A stretch of 64,000 nucleotides of DNA from the NCBI RefSeq assembly GCF_023073415.1, contig NZ_JADPJL010000062.1:342886-406885 (forward strand). Reading direction: 5' to 3'. The notes below the pieces were generated by a model, which saw nothing but the letters and a program-made list of their open reading frames with translations, was not told the origin of the DNA and searched no databases. This stretch comes from Bradyrhizobium sp. 190. Lineage in GTDB: Bacteria > Pseudomonadota > Alphaproteobacteria > Rhizobiales > Xanthobacteraceae. Positions 51,581 to 59,549 of the stretch are shown piece by piece. Each line of letters opens with the position of its first letter. Position 1 is the stretch's first letter. The translations under genes and the position numbers were made by a program.

Positions 51581-53323
51581 ATGAACGCCGAAATTGGCGC
51601 GAAAACCGAGCCGACGGCCGCGGACGGTGGCACGCCAGTCACAATTGTCGGCGGCGTGCTGCGCTTCGCGGGCTTCGAGGTCGATCTCGGCCGGGGCGAA
51701 CTGCGCGTTGGCGGCGCCCCGGTTTCCCTCCGTCCAAAGACCTTTGCGTTGCTCGCCTATCTGGCCGGTCATCCCGGCCGGCTGTTGACCAAGGACGAAC
51801 TGATCGAAGCGGTATGGCCCGATGTGACCGTGACCGACGACTCGCTGGTGCAATGCGTCAGCGAACTTCGGGCCGCCCTTCGAGACGATGGTCAGGGCCT
51901 GATCAAGACTGTTCCGCGTCGTGGTTACCTGTTCGATGCAACTCCGGCCGATCCGGCACGCACCGATGTCGCGCCCCTGACAACCCAAAACGCTGCACCT
52001 GGCAACGATGCACAGCTGCGCTCGCCTTCGCACAGGGGATCATTGCTGCCGCTTCTGGCCCTCGCGAGCGTCATCGCGTTCGCGGGCATGCTTTGGCTCG
52101 CGCTTTCATATCGCGGGCAAACCGACGCTGTCGTCGGCAAGCACACGATTACCATTCTGCCGCTAGCCGGCGTTGGCGGCCAGAATGCAGGCGACCTCGC
52201 CGAGGCCGTCACGGAAGATCTGACCATCGAAGTGTCGCGTCTGCCCGACACGCTCGTGATTGCGCCTCCGGCAGGAAATGGGGCGGCGGGTGGAGAGAAG
52301 AGCATCGACAGCCAGTTGGCCACCTATGCCCTGAGCGGCAGCCTGCAGCGGCAGGGCGAAGCGGTTTCGATCGCGGTGAAATTGCAGGCGACGGCCACCG
52401 GCGCGCTGCTATGGTCGGGGCGCTTCGACTATGGCGAGCAGGCCGGATGGAATTGGCGTCGCGACATCACGGCGCGCATCGCCAATGAACTGAGGGTTCG
52501 CTTCGACGATAGCAGAACGTTCGACAAGCCTTACGCCGGCCGTACCTTCGCGGCCATCGACCCGACGCTTGAAGGCTGGCGTCTGTTGAGACGGCTGCAT
52601 ACGCGCGACATGCCGCAGCGCGCCCGCACCCTGTTCGAGCAGGCGCTGGAGATTGATCCTGATTCCGCCACGGCGCTCTCGGGCCTGGCGCTCAGCCACA
52701 TCACCGAAGTGCTGAACCGCACGAGCGGAAATCCCCACAACCAGACGGCGCTGGCCGCGCAGGCGATCGAACGCTCGCTGGCGCTGCAGCCCAACGATCC
52801 CCGCACCAACTATTTTCGCAGCCTCGTGCTGTCGGCGCAGGGAAGATTGGACGAAGCCGAACAGGCGGTGCAGCGCGCGCTGTCACTCTATCCAAACTAT
52901 CCTCGGGCGCTGCAGCGCCTGGGATTTCTGAAGCTCCAGCAAGGCCGCGCCGAAGAGGTCGCCGAACTGGTCACGCTGTCGCTTCGCCTCGATCCGGCCA
53001 ATGCCGAACAGGTAAGTCTTGGCTACTTCACGCTGGGCATGGCGGAATTTCATCTGCGCCATGACGATGCCGCCTACGAGCATATGCGGCAGGCGACCAT
53101 CAGCAGCCCGCAAAATGCTTTTCCATGGCAATGGCTCGCCGCGATCGACGCGCTGCACGGCCGTACCGAACAGGCCAGGATGAATCTGGTGGAGTATCAA
53201 AAGCGCAATCCGGGTCACACCGTCGGCGCCCTGAAGGCCTCGGAGCTGTCGCGCCATCCCGCATTCTGGCAGGAACGCAATCGCTTCTACGAAGGGTTGA
53301 AGCTGGCCGGGTTGCCCGAATAG
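51581..53323 (+). CDS. CadC-like membrane transcriptional regulator with TPRs
   Basis: A 580-residue one-component regulator. An OmpR/PhoB-type winged helix occupies about 26-118 (RPKTFALLAYLAGHPGRLLT, then ELIEAVWPDVTVTDDSLVQC and VPRRGYLF), a single TM helix lies near 155-176, and the remainder is periplasmic. The periplasmic part has an alpha/beta domain (about 187-330, HTITILPLAGVG, then GDLAEAVTEDLTIEVSRLPD) and TPR-like helical repeats (about 365-560: RARTLFEQALEIDPDSATAL, then AIERSLALQPNDPR, AEQAVQRALSLYPNYPRAL). This layout suits DNA binding controlled by an outside signal. The likely target is the divergent exported amidase gene. ATG 51581 chosen; the frame is open much further upstream. 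Confidence 0.83.
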   Translation: MNAEIGAKTEPTAADGGTPVTIVGGVLRFAGFEVDLGRGELRVGGAPVSLRPKTFALLAYLAGHPGRLLTKDELIEAVWPDVTVTDDSLVQCVSELRAALRDDGQGLIKTVPRRGYLFDATPADPARTDVAPLTTQNAAPGNDAQLRSPSHRGSLLPLLALASVIAFAGMLWLALSYRGQTDAVVGKHTITILPLAGVGGQNAGDLAEAVTEDLTIEVSRLPDTLVIAPPAGNGAAGGEKSIDSQLATYALSGSLQRQGEAVSIAVKLQATATGALLWSGRFDYGEQAGWNWRRDITARIANELRVRFDDSRTFDKPYAGRTFAAIDPTLEGWRLLRRLHTRDMPQRARTLFEQALEIDPDSATALSGLALSHITEVLNRTSGNPHNQTALAAQAIERSLALQPNDPRTNYFRSLVLSAQGRLDEAEQAVQRALSLYPNYPRALQRLGFLKLQQGRAEEVAELVTLSLRLDPANAEQVSLGYFTLGMAEFHLRHDDAAYEHMRQATISSPQNAFPWQWLAAIDALHGRTEQARMNLVEYQKRNPGHTVGALKASELSRHPAFWQERNRFYEGLKLAGLPE

Positions 53324-53357
53324 GCGTTGCACCCGCCCGGCACGTCGTCCTGCCTGC

Positions 53358-53387
53358 TTGTGCAACGCCCGTGCAGCTGTTTACATT
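53358..53387 (+). promoter_or_regulatory. Candidate sigma-70-type promoter of the VOC gene
   Basis: TTGTGC (53358-53363), 18 nt, TACATT (53382-53387), about 55 nt before the ATG at 53444. The -35 sits in GCTTGTGCAA, nearly the same as the palindromic -35 of the acyl-CoA dehydrogenase promoter at 55401. Confidence 0.5.
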
Positions 53388-53443
53388 CCCCGCAGGCGGG
53401 CGGCGTGGTCCATTCGCTCCAAGAACCGGGAGGAATATAGAAT

Positions 53444-53824
53444 ATGTTTTCGCACGTCATGATCGGCACCAACGACCTCGAAAAGGCCAAGGCGTTCTAC
53501 GACGCTCTGCTCGGCACGCTCGATATCCGGCCGGCCAGGGTCGACGGCCACCGCATCTTCTACTTCACCAAGACCGGCGTGTTCTCGGTGTCGAAGCCGA
53601 TCAACGGCGAGCCGGCGACGCATGCCAATGGCGGCACCATTGGTTTTGCGGCGAACTCACCCGAGCAGGCTGACGCGTGGCATGCGGCAGGCATCGCCAA
53701 TGGCGGAAAGAGCTGCGAGAATCCGCCCGGCATCCGCGAAGGCTCGGCCGGAAAGATGTATCTCGCCTATTTGCGCGATCTCGACGGTAACAAGATCTGC
53801 GTGATGCATCGGATGCCGACGTAG
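53444..53824 (+). CDS. Glyoxalase/VOC superfamily protein
   Basis: A 126-residue vicinal-oxygen-chelate protein. The fold pattern is MFSHVMIGTNDLEKAKAFYD at the N-terminus with His4 as first metal ligand candidate, KTGVFSVSKPINGEPA near 45, GGTIGFAANSPEQADAWHAA near 62 and YLRDLDGNKICVMHR near 110, where Asp/Glu ligand positions read DGNKICV. A Glu normally found at the last ligand position is absent, so metal binding may be atypical. Possible roles are glyoxalase-like or small-molecule binding; not assignable. The RBS GGGAGG is 11 nt upstream. It is probably monocistronic, with a type B hairpin 10 nt after the stop. Confidence 0.8.
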   Translation: MFSHVMIGTNDLEKAKAFYDALLGTLDIRPARVDGHRIFYFTKTGVFSVSKPINGEPATHANGGTIGFAANSPEQADAWHAAGIANGGKSCENPPGIREGSAGKMYLAYLRDLDGNKICVMHRMPT

Positions 53825-53833
53825 GAGCGGATC

Positions 53834-53955
53834 GTAGGGTGGGCAAAGCGCAGCGTGCCCACCATTCAAGACAACGGTCGCGGATAGATGGTGGGCACGC
53901 GGAGCCTGTCATCGGGCGCGCATTCGCGCGACCCGGTGGCTTTGCCCACCCTACG
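53834..53955. repeat. Type B hairpin repeat (copy 3)
   Basis: Ends GTAGGGTGGGCAAAGCGCAG-CGTGCCCACC and GGTGGGCACGC...GGCTTTGCCCACCCTAC. A longer variant with an extra inner palindrome, GGGCGCGCATTCGCGCGACC. It lies 10 nt after the VOC gene stop and just before the M20 gene leader. Confidence 0.88.
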
Positions 53956-53992
53956 CACAGAGCGCTGCGATGCAATCAAGGGAGGTTGCGCA

Positions 53993-55321
53993 ATGAATCG
54001 ATTTGTCAGATCCCTGGTGGCATCCGTCGCCCTGTTCGCTACCTCGCTGCCGGCCCATGCCGAACTCGATGTCCCCAGTCTGAAGAAGGCGATCGCGACA
54101 TCGCTCGCCAGCGACTATCCAAAGCTCGACGCGCTTTACAAAGAACTCCACGCCCATCCCGAACTTGCCTTTCAGGAACTGAAAACCGCAGCCAGGCTCG
54201 CCGCAGAGATGCGCGCGCTCGGGTTCGAGGTCACCGAGAATGTCGGCAAGACCGGGCTGGTCGCCATCTACCGGAACGGCGATGGACCCACCATCATGGT
54301 GCGTACCGAACTCGATGCGCTGCCGATGGAAGAAAAGACCGGCCTCGACTATGCGAGCCGCGACAAGGCCAACTGGAACGGGCGGGAGGTGTTCGTCGCC
54401 CATAGCTGCGGCCACGACATCCACATGGCGAGCTGGGTCGGAACGGCGAAGACGCTGCTTGGCCTGAAGGAGCAGTGGCGGGGCACGCTGATGTTCATCG
54501 CCCAGCCGGCGGAAGAGATTGTGGCAGGCGCCCGTGCCATGATTGTGCAGGGCCTGTTCACGCGCTTTCCCAAGCCCGACGCCGCCTTTGCCCTGCATGC
54601 CGGCCCATTCTCTCATGGGACGGTCTTCTATCGTACCGGGGTCGGCACGTCCGCTGCCGACAGTCTCGAGGTGACATTCCACGGCCGCGGCGGTCACGGT
54701 TCGGCGCCGCACACGACCATCGATCCCGTAGCGATTGCGGCGCGGTTCATCGTCGACGTACAAAGCGTGATCAGCCGCGAAAAGGATCCAACTGAATTCG
54801 GCGTCGTGACCATCGGCGCCATTCACGGCGGCACCGCTGGAAATATCATTCCCGACTCCGTGCAACTCTCCGGCACCATTCGCTCGTTCAAGCCCGAAGT
54901 TCGCGCCAAACTGCATGCCGGGATCGAACGAACGGCAAAGGCCGCTGCCGCCATGTCAGGCGCACCCGCGCCCGATATCAGGATCGCCGAGGGCACCAAG
55001 CCCGTCATGAACGATCCCGATGTGGTCGCCGCCACTGCTGAAGCGTTGAAGTCGGCATTTGGCGACAAGTTCAGGGTTTCGCCGCCGGGGACCGCCAGCG
55101 AGGATTTCTCCGAATACGCCGGTGCAGGCGTGCCATCGATGATGTTCAACATCGGCGTCTATGACCAGGAACGTATCGACGCAGCCCGCAACGGCGGGTC
55201 GCCAATACCGTCCAATCATTCGCCACTGTTTGCGCCGGTGCCGAAGCCGACCATCGAAACCGGCGTCACCGCGATGACGCTCGCGGTGCTCAGCGCGTTC
55301 GACAAGGCCCGGCGCAAATGA
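53993..55321 (+). CDS. Exported M20-family amidohydrolase
   Basis: A 442-residue metallohydrolase of the M20/aminoacylase-IAP family. A signal peptide is clear (MNRFVRSLVASVALFATSLP, cleavage near AHA-ELD at about 23), so it is periplasmic. Metal and catalytic motifs: HAHPELAFQEL-type substrate region HPELAFQE near 53, RTELDALPMEEKTGLDYAS near 104 (catalytic Asp), HSCGHDIHMAS near 138 and AQPAEEIVAGARAMI near 170 (Glu-Glu), then the dimerisation domain FHGRGGHGSAPH near 226. It likely cleaves an N-acyl amino acid or amino-acid conjugate. RBS GGGAGG precedes ATG 53993. Confidence 0.87.
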   Translation: MNRFVRSLVASVALFATSLPAHAELDVPSLKKAIATSLASDYPKLDALYKELHAHPELAFQELKTAARLAAEMRALGFEVTENVGKTGLVAIYRNGDGPTIMVRTELDALPMEEKTGLDYASRDKANWNGREVFVAHSCGHDIHMASWVGTAKTLLGLKEQWRGTLMFIAQPAEEIVAGARAMIVQGLFTRFPKPDAAFALHAGPFSHGTVFYRTGVGTSAADSLEVTFHGRGGHGSAPHTTIDPVAIAARFIVDVQSVISREKDPTEFGVVTIGAIHGGTAGNIIPDSVQLSGTIRSFKPEVRAKLHAGIERTAKAAAAMSGAPAPDIRIAEGTKPVMNDPDVVAATAEALKSAFGDKFRVSPPGTASEDFSEYAGAGVPSMMFNIGVYDQERIDAARNGGSPIPSNHSPLFAPVPKPTIETGVTAMTLAVLSAFDKARRK

Positions 55322-55400
55322 GAGTGGGAACGTAATTCGCCCATATCGGGACACTAGCCTGGCTTCCCACGAGGCGGAAAATCGCGCCCCTTTCGCGCGT

Positions 55401-55432
55401 GCTTGTACAAGCCCTGCCCGCCCGTCTACATT
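55401..55432 (+). promoter_or_regulatory. Candidate promoter with palindromic -35, acyl-CoA dehydrogenase
   Basis: GCTTGTACAAGC (55401-55412) is a perfect 12-bp palindrome that contains the -35 TTGTAC; 18 nt later TACATT (55427-55432) forms the -10. It lies about 60 nt before the ATG. A regulator binding the palindrome would cover the -35. Confidence 0.5.
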
Positions 55433-55491
55433 GCCGGCCAACGAGCCGAGTGCGCGCCCGCAGACGATCTGCGCAATGGGAGGAATAATCC

Positions 55492-56766
55492 ATGAAACAC
55501 GCCTACATCCCGCGAACGACGACCTACAATCTCAATCCGGGCGAAGAACTCAACGATTTGCGCATGTCGGACGAGGTCCGTCCGCTGTACGAGCATGTCA
55601 AGAAATTCATCCGCGAAACCGTCGATCCGATGTCGGTCGAGTTCATGCGGCTCGGCGAAGGCAAGACGGACCGCTGGAGCTTTACGCCGGAACAGCTCGC
55701 GGTGCTGCAGAAGGCCAAGGACAAGGCCAAGGAAGAAGGCCTGTGGAACTTCTTCCTGCCTGACGACGAGACCGGCCAGGGCCTTAAGAACCTCGACTAC
55801 GCCTATATCGCGGTCGAACTCGCCAAGAACCCGCTGGCCTCCGAGACCATGAACTGCTCGGCGCCCGACACCGGCAACATGGAAGTGCTGGAGCGCGTTG
55901 GCACCAAGGCGCAGAAGGAGAAGTGGCTGAAGCCGCTGCTCGCGGGCGAGATCCGCTCGGCTTACGCGATGACCGAACCGAATGTCGCCTCGTCGGACGC
56001 CAAGAACATTTCGACCACGGCAAAACTCGTCGGCGACGAATGGGTGATCAACGGCGAGAAGTATTACATTTCCGGCGCCGGCGACCCGCGCTGCAAGATC
56101 ATGATCGTGATGGTGAAGACCAATCCCGATGCGCCGCCGAGCAAGCAGCAATCGCAGATCCTGGTGCCGATCGACACCCCCGGCGTGGAAATTCTGGGCC
56201 CGATGCACGTGTTCGGCCACGACCACGCGCCACGCGGCCATATGCACCTGCGCTTCAACAATTGCCGGGTGCCGAAGGAGAACATGCTGCTCGGCGAAGG
56301 CCGCGGCTTTGAAATCTCGCAGGTCCGCCTCGGGCCGGGCCGCATCCATCACTGCATGCGCACGATCGGCAAGGCGGAAAAGGCGCTCGACCTCATGGTG
56401 TCGCGCGGGCTGACCCGCGAAGCTTTCGGCAAGAAGATCGCCCATCTCGGCGGCAATCTGCAGATCATCGCGCAGGCGCGCTGCGAGATCGAGGCGATGC
56501 GGCTGATGGTGCTGAAAGCCGCCAAGGCGATGGACGTGCTCGGCAACAAGGAAGCGCGGATCTGGGTCAGCATGGTCAAGGCCATGGTGCCGGAACGCAC
56601 CTGCAAGATCATCGACCAGGCGATCCAGATGCACGGCGCCACCGGCATTTCGCAATGGAGCCCGCTCGGCGAAATGTACCAGGATGTGCGTCACCTCCGC
56701 TTCGCCGACGGTCCGGACGAGGTGCACTGGATGGTGGTCGGAAGGCACGAGCTGAGCATGCCGTAG
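55492..56766 (+). CDS. Acyl-CoA dehydrogenase
   Basis: A 424-residue acyl-CoA dehydrogenase of a different subgroup from that at 42873. Visible: YAMTEPNVASSDAKNISTTA near 158-177 (flavin loop), WVINGEKYYISGAGDPRCK near 184, RLGPGRIHHCMRTIGKAEKAL near 280, QMHGATGISQWSPLGEMYQDVRHLRFADGPDEVH near 380-412. The catalytic-base region reads HLRFADGPDEVH, as in long-chain or ACAD10/11-type enzymes with a substituted Glu. It has the strong RBS GGGAGGAA. It has its own promoter with a palindromic -35, and probably ends at the type B repeat 10 nt after its stop. Confidence 0.85.
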   Translation: MKHAYIPRTTTYNLNPGEELNDLRMSDEVRPLYEHVKKFIRETVDPMSVEFMRLGEGKTDRWSFTPEQLAVLQKAKDKAKEEGLWNFFLPDDETGQGLKNLDYAYIAVELAKNPLASETMNCSAPDTGNMEVLERVGTKAQKEKWLKPLLAGEIRSAYAMTEPNVASSDAKNISTTAKLVGDEWVINGEKYYISGAGDPRCKIMIVMVKTNPDAPPSKQQSQILVPIDTPGVEILGPMHVFGHDHAPRGHMHLRFNNCRVPKENMLLGEGRGFEISQVRLGPGRIHHCMRTIGKAEKALDLMVSRGLTREAFGKKIAHLGGNLQIIAQARCEIEAMRLMVLKAAKAMDVLGNKEARIWVSMVKAMVPERTCKIIDQAIQMHGATGISQWSPLGEMYQDVRHLRFADGPDEVHWMVVGRHELSMP

Positions 56767-56776
56767 GCTGACCTGC

Positions 56777-56902
56777 GTAGGGTGGGCAAAGGCGCGCAAG
56801 CGCCGTGCCCACCACCTATCCAGAACGTTGTCTTCAATGGTGGGCACGCTTCCGCCTTCGCTCTGCGAGCTACGGCGGACAAGCCGCTTTGCCCACCCTA
56901 CG
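56777..56902. repeat. Type B hairpin repeat (copy 4)
   Basis: Ends GTAGGGTGGGCAAAGGCGCG and GCTTTGCCCACCCTAC with inner GTGCCCACC/GGTGGGCAC. It starts 10 nt after the acyl-CoA dehydrogenase stop and ends 14 nt before the flavin reductase ATG, so it forms that gene's leader. Confidence 0.88.
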
Positions 56903-56915
56903 CGGAGCCTCTTGC

Positions 56916-57536
56916 ATGCAATACGATCCCAGCGACCTCAAACCCCGCGAGCGCTACAAGGTGCTCACATCGTTCGTGCTGCCGCGGCCGATCGCGTGGG
57001 TGACGTCGATGGGACCTGCCGGCGTGGTCAATGCGGCGCCGTTCAGTTTCTTCAACGTGTTCTGCGAGGATCCGCCGCTCTGCATGTTCGCCGCCAATTT
57101 GCGGCCCGACGGCCGGGTGAAGGATACCGTGATCAACATCCGCGCGACGAACGAATTCGTGGTCAACATGACCGACGAGGCGCTGGCGCATGCGATGCAT
57201 GAGAGCAGCGGCGATTTTCCCCCTGATATCGGCGAGCCGGATTACCTCAATCTCAAGCTGGCGCCCTCGACCAAAATCGCCGTGCCGCGACTGGTGGATG
57301 CGCCTTTTGCGATGGAGTGCAAGACCTGGAAGGAAATCGACGTCAACGGCGATCGGCTGCTGGTGATGGGCGAAGGCATCCACTTCCACATCCGCGATGA
57401 ATTGTGGGACCACGCCGCGATGCGCGTCCATATGGATCGCTATCACCCGATCGGCCGCATGTTCGCGGATCGTTACTGCCGGACGGATGACCGCGTGGTG
57501 TTTCCGCCGGCCGAGGGGGCGAAGACGGCGGTCTAG
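56916..57536 (+). CDS. Flavin reductase domain protein
   Basis: A 206-residue protein with the flavin reductase-like, FMN-binding split-barrel domain (DIM6/NTAB family). It has VLTSFVLPRPIAWVTSMGPAG near 17-37, NAAPFSFFNVFCEDPPLCMF near 39 and NIRATNEFVVNMTDEALAHAM near 74, the FMN- and NAD(P)H-contact regions. The C-terminal part has MRVHMDRYHPIGRMFADRYC. It would supply reduced flavin or bind flavin alone; no two-component monooxygenase gene is adjacent, though the nearby acyl-CoA dehydrogenase fold gene at 55492 could be a relative. The RBS is weak (GGAG 11 nt away). ATG at 56916 chosen. Confidence 0.82.
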   Translation: MQYDPSDLKPRERYKVLTSFVLPRPIAWVTSMGPAGVVNAAPFSFFNVFCEDPPLCMFAANLRPDGRVKDTVINIRATNEFVVNMTDEALAHAMHESSGDFPPDIGEPDYLNLKLAPSTKIAVPRLVDAPFAMECKTWKEIDVNGDRLLVMGEGIHFHIRDELWDHAAMRVHMDRYHPIGRMFADRYCRTDDRVVFPPAEGAKTAV

Positions 57537-57538
57537 GC

Positions 57539-57618
57539 GTAGGATGGGTGGAGCGCAGCGATACCCATCGGCATCACGAACGGTATTGATGGGTATCGCT
57601 TCGCTCCACCCATCCTAC
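57539..57618. repeat. Type C hairpin repeat (copy 2)
   Basis: Ends GTAGGATGGGTGGAGCGCAG and CGCTCCACCCATCCTAC with inner GATACCCATC/GATGGGTATC. It fits exactly between the convergent stops of the flavin reductase (57536) and the alpha/beta hydrolase (57622). Confidence 0.9.
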
Positions 57619-57621
57619 GGA

Positions 57622-58377
57622 CTATGGCGCCGGCCGATGCGCGCGCAGGAAGGACCGGATCTGGCGCACCGCGAGCGGCACCCGCTCTTTCGGCTCCTTC
57701 CACGGAAATAAACTCACTTCCGCATTCGGCGCCAGCATCGCGCTCTCCATGGCAACCGCATAAGGATGCGCCGGGATGTCGTCGGGCAGGATCAGCACCG
57801 GCGTCTGACATTGCCGCACGAAATCGCGCGTCACGGTGAAGACGAAATCCGGGTTGGTCCGGTACATCCGCGTCAGGAATTTTTCGGCCTGCTCCATCGT
57901 GATGTCGGGCCGGCGTTTTGTCAGTTCCGGCGCCCAGCCTTTCATGTTGTTGTCGTAGAACAGGTCGCGCATTTCGGGACGCGAGCCTGACGGCATCGCC
58001 AGCACGCCGGCAACGACGCGATCTGGGGCGCGCTTGAGCAGATTCCAGATCAGCGGGCCGCCGATGCAGAATCCCAGCACCATGAATTTTTCGAACCCGA
58101 GATGGTCCATCAGCGCGAGCTGGTCGTCGGTGTGGGAATCCCAGGGGCGATCGATATCGAGCGGGCCGGAGGACTGGCCGGGTGGCGCATTGCGCAGGTC
58201 GTAGGCGATGCAGCGGTACTCGTCGCCAAACTCCTTCATGGCGTTGAAGGGCGGATAGTCGCCGGTGATGCCAGCGATGTTCGAGTTCAGCCCGCCGCCG
58301 GCAATCAAGAGCAGCGGGAAGCCGGAGCCGGCTTCCTGATAGTGGATGCGGACGGCGCCCTTTTCGAAAAAGCTCAT
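57622..58377 (-). CDS. Alpha/beta hydrolase with Cys nucleophile
   Basis: A 251-residue alpha/beta-hydrolase-fold protein. The oxyanion region is LLLIAGGGLNSNIAG near 22-36, and the nucleophile elbow reads VLGFCIGGP with C104 where most family members have Ser. The acid and His can be placed near DDIPAHPYA at about 205 (Asp plus His). A Cys nucleophile occurs in dienelactone hydrolases (GxCxGG), so a lactonase or thioesterase-like role is possible; otherwise it could be a non-catalytic member. The ATG at 58377 follows GGGGGAAA. It lies 23 nt downstream of the YghU-like GST gene on the same strand, so probably in one operon. Confidence 0.82.
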   Translation of the reverse strand: MSFFEKGAVRIHYQEAGSGFPLLLIAGGGLNSNIAGITGDYPPFNAMKEFGDEYRCIAYDLRNAPPGQSSGPLDIDRPWDSHTDDQLALMDHLGFEKFMVLGFCIGGPLIWNLLKRAPDRVVAGVLAMPSGSRPEMRDLFYDNNMKGWAPELTKRRPDITMEQAEKFLTRMYRTNPDFVFTVTRDFVRQCQTPVLILPDDIPAHPYAVAMESAMLAPNAEVSLFPWKEPKERVPLAVRQIRSFLRAHRPAP

Positions 58378-58400
58378 GGTGGTTTCCCCCTGCCCGCGCT

Positions 58401-59294
58401 TTACGTTGTGACGGGCTCGCCGATCTTGTCCTGCGTCTTGGTGTCGAAATCGCTGGCGTCGTGCCGCTCGTGCAACTGGCTCGCCGGATCGCCCGAGATA
58501 CGGTTGACCATGCGCCCGCGCTTCACGGCGGGGCGTTTTGCAATCGCGTCGGTCCAGCGCTGCACGTTCTTGTATTCGTGCACCGACAGGAATTCGCCGG
58601 CGCCGTAGACGAGGCCCTTTGCCAGCGCGCCATACCAGGGCCATGTCGCCATGTCGGCGATCGTATAGTCCTTGCCTGCGAGATATTCGCTGCTCGCCAA
58701 ACGCCGGTCGAGCACGTCGAGTTGGCGCTTCACCTCCATGGCGTAGCGGTCGATGGCGTACTCGATCTTGGTCGGCGCGTAGGCGTAGAAATGGCCAAAG
58801 CCGCCGCCGAGAAACGGCGCGCTGCCCATCTGCCAGAACAGCCACGACAGGCATTCGGCCCGCGCCTCGCCGCCGGCCGGCAGGAACGCCCCGAACTTTT
58901 CGGCAAGATGCACGAGGATCGCACCGGACTCGAACACCCGGATCGGCTGAGGCCCGCTGCGGTCCATCAGCGCCGGGATTTTCGAGTTCGGATTGACAGA
59001 GACAAAACCGCTGCCGAACTGGTTGCCGTCGATCCTGATCAGCCAGGCGTCGTATTCCGCGTCGCCGAAGCCAGCCGCGAGCAGCTCCTCGAACATGACG
59101 GTGACCTTGACCCCGTTCGGCGTCGCCAGCGAATAGAGCTGAAATGGATGCCGGCCGACCGGCAGTTCGGCCTCATGCGTGGGCCCTGCGATCGGGCGGT
59201 TGATGCTGGCAAAGCGGCCGCCGCTTGCCTTGTTCCAGGTCCAGACTTTTGGAGGCTCGTAAACTGTGGGGTCGTTGACGGGGGCGTCGGTCAT
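58401..59294 (-). CDS. yghU: YghU-like glutathione S-transferase
   Basis: A 297-residue glutathione S-transferase of the nu-class YghU type, known for disulfide-bond reductase activity with two bound glutathiones. Characteristic segments: WTWNKASGGRFASINRPIAGPTHE near 19-42, LYSLATPNGVKVTVMFEELL near 54, NPNSKIPAL near 103, RVFESGAILVHLAEKFG near 118 and FYAYAPTKIEYAIDRYAMEVKRQL near 168. The length and N-terminal extension fit YghU. The ATG at 59294 has GGAG upstream. It is divergent from the frameshifted aminotransferase, and co-directional with the alpha/beta hydrolase. Confidence 0.9.
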   Translation of the reverse strand: MTDAPVNDPTVYEPPKVWTWNKASGGRFASINRPIAGPTHEAELPVGRHPFQLYSLATPNGVKVTVMFEELLAAGFGDAEYDAWLIRIDGNQFGSGFVSVNPNSKIPALMDRSGPQPIRVFESGAILVHLAEKFGAFLPAGGEARAECLSWLFWQMGSAPFLGGGFGHFYAYAPTKIEYAIDRYAMEVKRQLDVLDRRLASSEYLAGKDYTIADMATWPWYGALAKGLVYGAGEFLSVHEYKNVQRWTDAIAKRPAVKRGRMVNRISGDPASQLHERHDASDFDTKTQDKIGEPVTT

Positions 59295-59549
59295 TCGGGT
59301 TGGCTCCAGGCTTCTTCGGCCGTCTCGCGGTTCAAGTGATCCGTCGTGCGGCGGCCGCCGCAATCCATGTAAGGTTTCGTATCAGCAGCGCAACCAAACA
59401 AAAAGCGCGCAAAAATCAGGGGAGCAATGCGCCATGCTGCGCCTGCCCTAATCGCACGGCAAGGCGGGTGTACTCGGAGCAATGCTCCTGTGGCTGGCGT
59501 AGTCGAGATCGGCCATAATAGATGGGTCGCTACAAAAGAGACCATCCAC

